Assembly: GCA_037074705.1 (NCBI GenBank)
Contig: JAYJMR010000074.1
Span: 1-64,000, forward strand
Length of the DNA stretch: 64,000 bases
From: Zhengitettix transpicula
Lineage: Eukaryota; Arthropoda; Insecta; Orthoptera; Tetrigidae
Reading direction: 5' to 3'
Position numbers and translations under genes: made by a program. The notes under the pieces were generated by a model. That model saw only the letters and a list, made by a program, of their open reading frames with translations, did no database searches and was not told where the DNA came from. This document shows positions 56,118-64,000 of this stretch, piece after piece. The stretch's first letter is position 1. Each line of letters opens with the position of its first letter.

Positions 56118-56301
56118 TCACAGAAGAGTGTATATATATATACATGTAAAGAAACTTTAGTAGAGAAGAAATTAAAATTATAAAATAATTCGATCCGCGG
56201 AATATTAATTTGTAAGTTTTTACTAATGTTCGCTTGCAATAGCTATGCTGCGTGCGTGCGGCGGCGAGGAAGACGTTCGTAGATTACAACGGGCAGTCGT
56301 G

Positions 56302-56333
<32 letters not shown>

Positions 56334-56516
56334 TCACAGAAGAGTGTATATATATATACATGTAAAGAAACTTTAGTAGAGAAGAAATTAAAATTATAAA
56401 ATAATTCGATCCGCGGAATATTAATTTGTAAGTTTTTACTAATGTTCGCTTGCAACAGCTATGCTGCGTGCGTGCGGCGGCGAGGAAGACGTTCGTAGAT
56501 TACAACGGGCAGTCGT

Positions 56517-56569
<53 letters not shown>

Positions 56570-56752
56570 TCACAGAAGAGTGTATATATATATACATGTA
56601 AAGAAACTTTAGTAGAGAAGAAATTAAAATTATAAAATAATTCGATCCGCGGAATATTAATTTGTAAGTTTTTACTAATGTTCGCTTGCAATAGCTATGC
56701 TGCGTGCGTGCGGCGGCGAGGAAGACGTTCGTAGATTACAACGGGCAGTCGT

Positions 56753-56796
<44 letters not shown>

Positions 56797-56979
56797 TCAC
56801 AGAAGAGTGTATATATATATACATGTAAAGAAACTTTAGTAGAGAAGAAATTAAAATTATAAAATAATTCGATCCGCGGAATATTAATTTGTAAGTTTTT
56901 ACTAATGTTCGCTTGCAACAGCTATGCTGCGTGCGTGCGGCGGCGAGGAAGACGTTCGTAGATTACAACGGGCAGTCGT

Positions 56980-57023
<44 letters not shown>

Positions 57024-57207
57024 TCACAGAAGAGTGTATATATATATACATGTAAAGAAACTTTAGTAGAGAAGAAATTAAAATTATAAAATAATTCGAT
57101 CCGCGGAATATTAATTTGTAAGTTTTTACTAATGTTCGCTTGCAACAGCTATGCTGCGTGCGTGCGGCGGCGAGGAAGACGTTCGTAGATTACAACGGGC
57201 AGTCGTG

Positions 57208-57239
<32 letters not shown>

Positions 57240-57422
57240 TCACAGAAGAGTGTATATATATATACATGTAAAGAAACTTTAGTAGAGAAGAAATTAAAAT
57301 TATAAAATAATTCGATCCGCGGAATATTAATTTGTAAGTTTTTACTAATGTTCGCTTGCAACAGCTATGCTGCGTGCGTGCGGCGGCGAGGAAGACGTTC
57401 GTAGATTACAACGGGCAGTCGT

Positions 57423-57469
<47 letters not shown>

Positions 57470-57672
57470 TCACAGAAGAGTGTATATATATATACATGTA
57501 AAGAAACTTTAGTAGAGAAGAAATTAAAATTATAAAATAATTCGATCCGCGGAATATTAATTTGTAAGTTTTTACTAATGTTCGCTTGCAATAGCTATGC
57601 TGCGTGCGTGCGGCGGCGAGGAAGACGTTCGTAGATTACAACGGGCAGTCGTGTTTTTTTTTTTTTTTTTGT

Positions 57673-57715
<43 letters not shown>

Positions 57716-57898
57716 TCACAGAAGAGTGTATATATATATACATGTAAAGAAACTTTAGTAGAGAAGAAATTAAAATTATAAAATAATTCGATCCGCGGAA
57801 TATTAATTTGTAAGTTTTTACTAATGTTCGCTTGCAACAGCTATGCTGCGTGCTTGCGGCGGCGAGGAAGACGTTCGTAGATTACAACGGGCAGTCGT

Positions 57899-57943
<45 letters not shown>

Positions 57944-58126
57944 TCACAGAAGAGTGTATATATATATACATGTAAAGAAACTTTAGTAGAGAAGAAATTA
58001 AAATTATAAAATAATTCGATCCGCGGAATATTAATTTGTAAGTTTTTACTAATGTTCGCTTGCAACAGCTATGCTGCGTGCGTGCGGCGGCGAGGAAGAC
58101 GTTCGTAGATTACAACGGGCAGTCGT

Positions 58127-58168
<42 letters not shown>

Positions 58169-58351
58169 TCACAGAAGAGTGTATATATATATACATGTAA
58201 AGAAACTTTAGTAGAGAAGAAATTAAAATTATAAAATAATTCGATCCGCGGAATATTAATTTGTAAGTTTTTACTAATGTTCGCTTGCAACAGCTATGCT
58301 GCGTGCGTGCGGCGGCGAGGAAGACGTTCGTAGATTACAACGGGCAGTCGT

Positions 58352-58395
<44 letters not shown>

Positions 58396-58578
58396 TCACA
58401 GAAGAGTGTATATATATATACATGTAAAGAAACTTTAGTAGAGAAGAAATTAAAATTATAAAATAATTCGATCCGCGGAATATTAATTTGTAAGTTTTTA
58501 CTAATGTTCGCTTGCAACAGCTATGCTGCGTGCGTGCGGCGGCGAGGAAGACGTTCGTAGATTACAACGGGCAGTCGT

Positions 58579-58621
<43 letters not shown>

Positions 58622-58804
58622 TCACAGAAGAGTGTATATATATATACATGTAAAGAAACTTTAGTAGAGAAGAAATTAAAATTATAAAATAATTCGATCC
58701 GCGGAATATTAATTTGTAAGTTTTTACTAATGTTCGCTTGCAACAGCTATGCTGCGTGCGTGCGGCGGCGAGGAAGACGTTCGTAGATTACAACGGGCAG
58801 TCGT

Positions 58805-58848
<44 letters not shown>

Positions 58849-59031
58849 TCACAGAAGAGTGTATATATATATACATGTAAAGAAACTTTAGTAGAGAAGA
58901 AATTAAAATTATAAAATAATTCGATCCGCGGAATATTAATTTGTAAGTTTTTACTAATGTTCGCTTGCAACAGCTATGCTGCGTGCGTGCGGCGGCGAGG
59001 AAGACGTTCGTAGATTACAACGGGCAGTCGT

Positions 59032-59074
<43 letters not shown>

Positions 59075-59257
59075 TCACAGAAGAGTGTATATATATATAC
59101 ATGTAAAGAAACTTTAGTAGAGAAGAAATTAAAATTATAAAATAATTCGATCCGCGGAATATTAATTTGTAAGTTTTTACTAATGTTCGCTTGCAACAGC
59201 TATGCTGCGTGCGTGCGGCGGCGAGGAAGACGTTCGTAGATTACAACGGGCAGTCGT

Positions 59258-59301
<44 letters not shown>

Positions 59302-59484
59302 TCACAGAAGAGTGTATATATATATACATGTAAAGAAACTTTAGTAGAGAAGAAATTAAAATTATAAAATAATTCGATCCGCGGAATATTAATTTGTAAG
59401 TTTTTACTAATGTTCGCTTGCAACAGCTATGCTGCGTGCGTGCGGCGGCGAGGAAGACGTTCGTAGATTACAACGGGCAGTCGT

Positions 59485-59528
<44 letters not shown>

Positions 59529-59711
59529 TCACAGAAGAGTGTATATATATATACATGTAAAGAAACTTTAGTAGAGAAGAAATTAAAATTATAAAATAAT
59601 TCGATCCGCGGAATATTAATTTGTAAGTTTTTACTAATGTTCGCTTGCAACAGCTATGCTGCGTGCGTGCGGCGGCGAGGAAGACGTTCGTAGATTACAA
59701 CGGGCAGTCGT

Positions 59712-59754
<43 letters not shown>

Positions 59755-59937
59755 TCACAGAAGAGTGTATATATATATACATGTAAAGAAACTTTAGTAG
59801 AGAAGAAATTAAAATTATAAAATAATTCGATCCGCGGAATATTAATTTGTAAGTTTTTACTAATGTTCGCTTGCAACAGCTATGCTGCGTGCGTGCGGCG
59901 GCGAGGAAGACGTTCGTAGATTACAACGGGCAGTCGT

Positions 59938-59981
<44 letters not shown>

Positions 59982-60164
59982 TCACAGAAGAGTGTATATA
60001 TATATACATGTAAAGAAACTTTAGTAGAGAAGAAATTAAAATTATAAAATAATTCGATCCGCGGAATATTAATTTGTAAGTTTTTACTAATGTTCGCTTG
60101 CAACAGCTATGCTGCGTGCGTGCGGCGGCGAGGAAGACGTTCGTAGATTACAACGGGCAGTCGT

Positions 60165-60209
<45 letters not shown>

Positions 60210-60392
60210 TCACAGAAGAGTGTATATATATATACATGTAAAGAAACTTTAGTAGAGAAGAAATTAAAATTATAAAATAATTCGATCCGCGGAATATTAA
60301 TTTGTAAGTTTTTACTAATGTTCGCTTGCAACAGCTATGCTGCGTGCGTGCGGCGGCGAGGAAGACGTTCGTAGATTACAACGGGCAGTCGT

Positions 60393-60438
<46 letters not shown>

Positions 60439-60621
60439 TCACAGAAGAGTGTATATATATATACATGTAAAGAAACTTTAGTAGAGAAGAAATTAAAATT
60501 ATAAAATAATTCGATCCGCGGAATATTAATTTGTAAGTTTTTACTAATGTTCGCTTGCAACAGCTATGCTGCGTGCGTGCGGCGGCGAGGAAGACGTTCG
60601 TAGATTACAACGGGCAGTCGT

Positions 60622-60665
<44 letters not shown>

Positions 60666-60848
60666 TCACAGAAGAGTATATATATATATACATGTAAAGA
60701 AACTTTAGTAGAGAAGAAATTAAAATTATAAAATAATTCGATCCGCGGAATATTAATTTGTAAGTTTTTACTAATGTTCGCTTGCAACAGCTATGCTGCG
60801 TGCGTGCGGCGGCGAGGAAGACGTTCGTAGATTACAACGGGCAGTCGT

Positions 60849-60897
<49 letters not shown>

Positions 60898-61080
60898 TCA
60901 CAGAAGAGTGTATATATATATACATGTAAAGAAACTTTAGTAGAGAAGAAATTAAAATTATAAAATAATTCGATCCGCGGAATATTAATTTGTAAGTTTT
61001 TACTAATGTTCGCTTGCAACAGCTATGCTGCGTGCGTGCGGCGGCGAGGAAGACGTTCGTAGATTACAACGGGCAGTCGT

Positions 61081-61126
<46 letters not shown>

Positions 61127-61314
61127 TCACAGAAGAGTGTATATATATATACATGTAAAGAAACTTTAGTAGAGAAGAAATTAAAATTATAAAATAATTC
61201 GATCCGCGGAATATTAATTTGTAAGTTTTTACTAATGTTCGCTTGCAACAGCTATGCTGCGTGCGTGCGGCGGCGAGGAAGACGTTCGTAGATTACAACG
61301 GGCAGTCGTGTTTT
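52053..61314. repeat. U2-spacer satellite array, block 6 (41 cores)
   Basis: Forty-one cores. CAATAGC markers lie in cores 1, 5, 7, 19, 21 and 25 (52178, 53075, 53528, 56240, 56692, 57592). Core 1 carries the same linked G to A (52210) found in core 3 of block 5, so this block seems to have lost its first two cores. Core 2 has that G to A without the T marker (52436). The longest T tract of the window, 51 nt, is at 53352-53402. Other changes: a second GTG inside a T tract at 57671-57673, G to T at 57854 and G to A at 60678. From about 57.9 kb the copies are uniform. No gene is seen. Confidence 0.97.
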
Positions 61315-61886
61315 GCGATGGCCGCCCAAGAGGCGCTCTGCTAGGTGGAATAAACGTATATTGCATACATTGTTTATAAATGTATATCGAAATACAGACG
61401 TCGGTATTTTACGTCTAAATTATAATAAAACCGAGATAGATTTATGGGAAAGTGACAGAATTAAAAGAGGCTTTAACGGCAACGAACCCCTGTTTTCAAT
61501 ATAGCTACGCAGTTTCCGTCAACAACGAATATTAATTACACTTCCTTTGAGCCGAAAGAAATGAGCGGAAAAAGTACGATGTTTTGAATACATATGTATC
61601 AGATACATATTCGTAAAAGGCGCGTTATCCTATCGTACTTCGTGCGTGCGTGCGGCGGCGACGACGACGTTCGCGAAATACAAAAGATATATAGGGAGCG
61701 TGGTCCAGCTGGTGGCCACGGACAACGGCTTCTCCCGGAAAATTACTTGTACTCGCTGGTGCCCGGTCCTGCCTGCGAGAAGATGATTGCCGAGAGAGGT
61801 GAATCCTGTACTGGATGCGAAATCGCAGTTATTTCAAAATTTACCTGCCTTCCAACTCAATATTTGATACGTCAGAATGTTAAACT

Positions 61887-61902
61887 TCTTTCTTTGTTTG
61901 AA
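61887..61902 (-). promoter_or_regulatory. Candidate snRNA 3' box, U2 copy 6
   Basis: Same AAAGAAAGA-containing element 10 nt past the U2 3' end as in copy 1. Confidence 0.5.
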
Positions 61903-61911
61903 TTTCAATAA

Positions 61912-62100
61912 GGTGGGCCGATCCCGGCGATACTGCAAAGCCGGGCCAACCCGTGACAGATGTGGAGCAAGCTCCTAACACTCCGTCATTTTCCAAAAAT
62001 GAGTTTAATATTCTGGTGGTGCGATGCACCACGTATCAGATATTAAGCTGATAAGAACAGATACTACACTTTGATCTTAGCCAAAAGGCCGAGAAGCGAT
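61912..62100 (-). ncRNA. U2: U2 spliceosomal snRNA, copy 6
   Basis: Complete U2 snRNA gene, unchanged from copy 1 in all conserved elements. It is 10676 bp from copy 5. The array continues past the window on both sides as satellite, so further copies are likely. Confidence 0.98.
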
Positions 62101-62164
62101 AAAGATTCCTCGATCGGGACGGTCTTTTATTCCGGACACCATTGTAATCAACGGGGAGCATTGT
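62101..62164 (-). promoter_or_regulatory. U2 snRNA promoter region, copy 6
   Basis: Same PSEA-position sequence and AATAAAAG at -31 to -24 as copy 1. Confidence 0.45.
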
Positions 62165-62728
62165 TAAATGTTTCTACGGCAATACGTCGAAACACGCGGT
62201 CCCCGCGAAACGCCTGAAATCCTGATCGGAAAGTGAGGTCTACCGTCGAATGCTTAAATATCGCGGGAAAGGAAACAATTGGCATCAAAGATAAAAAAAT
62301 TTGAAATGTATCAACAGTTTTATTGTTACTGTACGTCCCCACCTAGCGGCACTTACCTGCACTCGCTGCAGGGTGATACGTAAATGTAAGAGAAAAAAAT
62401 TAAATTCCTCACGTAAACACACGAGTTCCGTCAAATTGAGCAAAAAAGAAATGACGTCGTCTAAGAAACGAATAGACAGTCAGAGTTCGGTGCGAATTAA
62501 GTGGAATTGATAACGGTTACAATTTTTCACGTTGACGTTTCCATTGTTACGCGGTCTTTGTAAACAAAGTTAATATTTGTCTTTAAACAGTACGCGCTCA
62601 CATGTACGCGACATTTAAAAATTTTCCCCATTTTTTAAATATATATTTATTTATTTAAATATATATAGAAGTAAAAAAAAATGGTGGATTTTTTTTTTAT
62701 TTTTTTTTTATTTATTTTTTTTTTTTTT

Positions 62729-62914
62729 AACTCACAGAAGAGTGTATATATATATACATGTAAAGAAACTTTAGTAGAGAAGAAATTAAAATTATAAAAT
62801 AATTCGATCCGCGGAATATTAATTTGTAAGTTTTTACTAATGTTCGCTTGCAACAGCTATGCTGCGTGCGTGCGGCGGCGAGGAAGACGTTCGTAGATTA
62901 CAACGGGCAGTCGT

Positions 62915-62946
<32 letters not shown>

Positions 62947-63128
62947 TCACAGAAGAGTGTATATATATATACATGTAAAGAAACTTTAGTAGAAAGAAAT
63001 TAAAATTATAAAATAATTCGATCCGCGGAATATTAATTTGTAAGTTTTTACTAATGTTCGCTTGCAACAGCTATGCTGCGTGCGTGCGGCGGCGAGGAAG
63101 ACGTTCGTAGATTACAACGGGCAGTCGT

Positions 63129-63173
<45 letters not shown>

Positions 63174-63356
63174 TCACAGAAGAGTGTATATATATATACA
63201 TGTAAAGAAACTTTAGTAGAGAAGAAATTAAAATTATAAAATAATTCGATCCGCGGAATATTAATTTGTAAGTTTTTACTAATGTTCGCTTGCAATAGCT
63301 ATGCTGCGTGCGTGCGGCGGCGAGGAAGACGTTCGTAGATTACAACGGGCAGTCGT

Positions 63357-63400
<44 letters not shown>

Positions 63401-63583
63401 TCACAGAAGAGTGTATATATATATACATGTAAAGAAACTTTAGTAGAGAAGAAATTAAAATTATAAAATAATTCGATCCGCGGAATATTAATTTGTAAGT
63501 TTTTACTAATGTTCGCTTGCAACAGCTATGCTGCGTGCGTGCGGCGGCGAGGAAGACGTTCGTAGATTACAACGGGCAGTCGT

Positions 63584-63629
<46 letters not shown>

Positions 63630-63813
63630 TCACAGAAGAGTGTATATATATATACATGTAAAGAAACTTTAGTAGAGAAGAAATTAAAATTATAAAATAA
63701 TTCGATCCGCGGAATATTAATTTGTAAGTTTTTACTAATGTTCGCTTGCAACAGCTATGCTGCGTGCGTGCGGCGGCGAGGAAGACGTTCGTAGATTACA
63801 ACGGGCAGTCGTG

Positions 63814-63845
<32 letters not shown>

Positions 63846-64000
63846 TCACAGAAGAGTGTATATATATATACATGTAAAGAAACTTTAGTAGAGAAGAAAT
63901 TAAAATTATAAAATAATTCGATCCGCGGAATATTAATTTGTAAGTTTTTACTAATGTTCGCTTGCAACAGCTATGCTGCGTGCGTGCGGCGGCGAGGAAG
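62729..64000. repeat. U2-spacer satellite array, block 7 (incomplete at window end)
   Basis: First six cores to the right of cassette 6. Core 3 carries the CAATAGC marker (63296), as in blocks 2-5. The first T tract is short (28) and the second long (41). One G is lost near 62994 (AGTAGAAAGAAATT). The window ends inside the CpG-rich part of the sixth core. No gene is seen. Confidence 0.96.

Larger units (their letters stand above)
61315..62728 (-). repeat. U2 cassette 6 (1-bp shorter)
   Basis: 1414 bp. It differs from the other five by loss of one G in the GCGTGCGTGCG stretch near 61641, just past the 9-bp stem in the U2 3' flank. The U2 gene, promoter and right junction are unchanged. Confidence 0.95.

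Noticed and set aside
1..64000. CRISPR array
   Set aside because: The repeats are 214-238 bp with no unique spacers, and the sequence is clearly eukaryotic.
1..64000. Telomeric (TTAGG)n or autonomous transposon
   Set aside because: No telomere repeats, no transposase or reverse-transcriptase frame and no terminal inverted repeats were found.

Overview
The window is entirely repetitive, non-coding eukaryotic DNA and holds no protein gene that I can support. It consists of two alternating parts. One is a tandem satellite with a 187-bp core plus a long poly(T) tract (period about 214-238 bp, most often 225-230; about 247 cores by my count). The other is six near-identical cassettes of 1415 bp, each carrying one complete U2 spliceosomal snRNA gene on the minus strand. 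The U2 3' half (GGCCCGG...GCAGTA.CGCCGGGAT stem) resembles U2 of insects as I remember it. CpG-rich islets in AT-rich DNA would suit an insect genome too. I infer an arthropod, probably an insect, and cannot name the species.

Layout: satellite 1-11664; cassette 1 11665-13079 (U2 12263-12451); satellite 13080-18207; cassette 2 18208-19622 (U2 18806-18994); satellite 19623-28875; cassette 3 28876-30290 (U2 29474-29662); satellite 30291-43652; cassette 4 43653-45067 (U2 44251-44439); satellite 45068-50637; cassette 5 50638-52052 (U2 51236-51424); satellite 52053-61314; cassette 6 61315-62728 (U2 61912-62100); satellite 62729-64000. All six U2 genes point the same way, so this is a head-to-tail U2 array comparable in logic to the human RNU2 array, but with spacers built from a private satellite. 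U2-to-U2 distances are 6543, 10668, 14777, 6985 and 10676 bp.

The complete spacers contain 23, 41, 59, 25 and 41 satellite cores. Three of these differ by exactly 18. Satellite next to the U2 promoter side (right of each cassette) is heterogeneous and carries an ordered set of marker monomers shared between spacers. Satellite on the U2 3' side (left of each cassette) is almost uniform. The cassettes sit inside a split T tract, and the cassette's U2 3' flank contains a stretch related to the satellite core. This suggests that satellite and U2 unit grew up together by unequal exchange. Each monomer also happens to present a TATA run, A-box-like and B-box-like motifs and a T-run terminator in the order of a Pol III unit. 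That is the most speculative and potentially most interesting reading of the satellite.

The many short lysine-rich open frames are poly(T) read on the reverse strand and are not genes.
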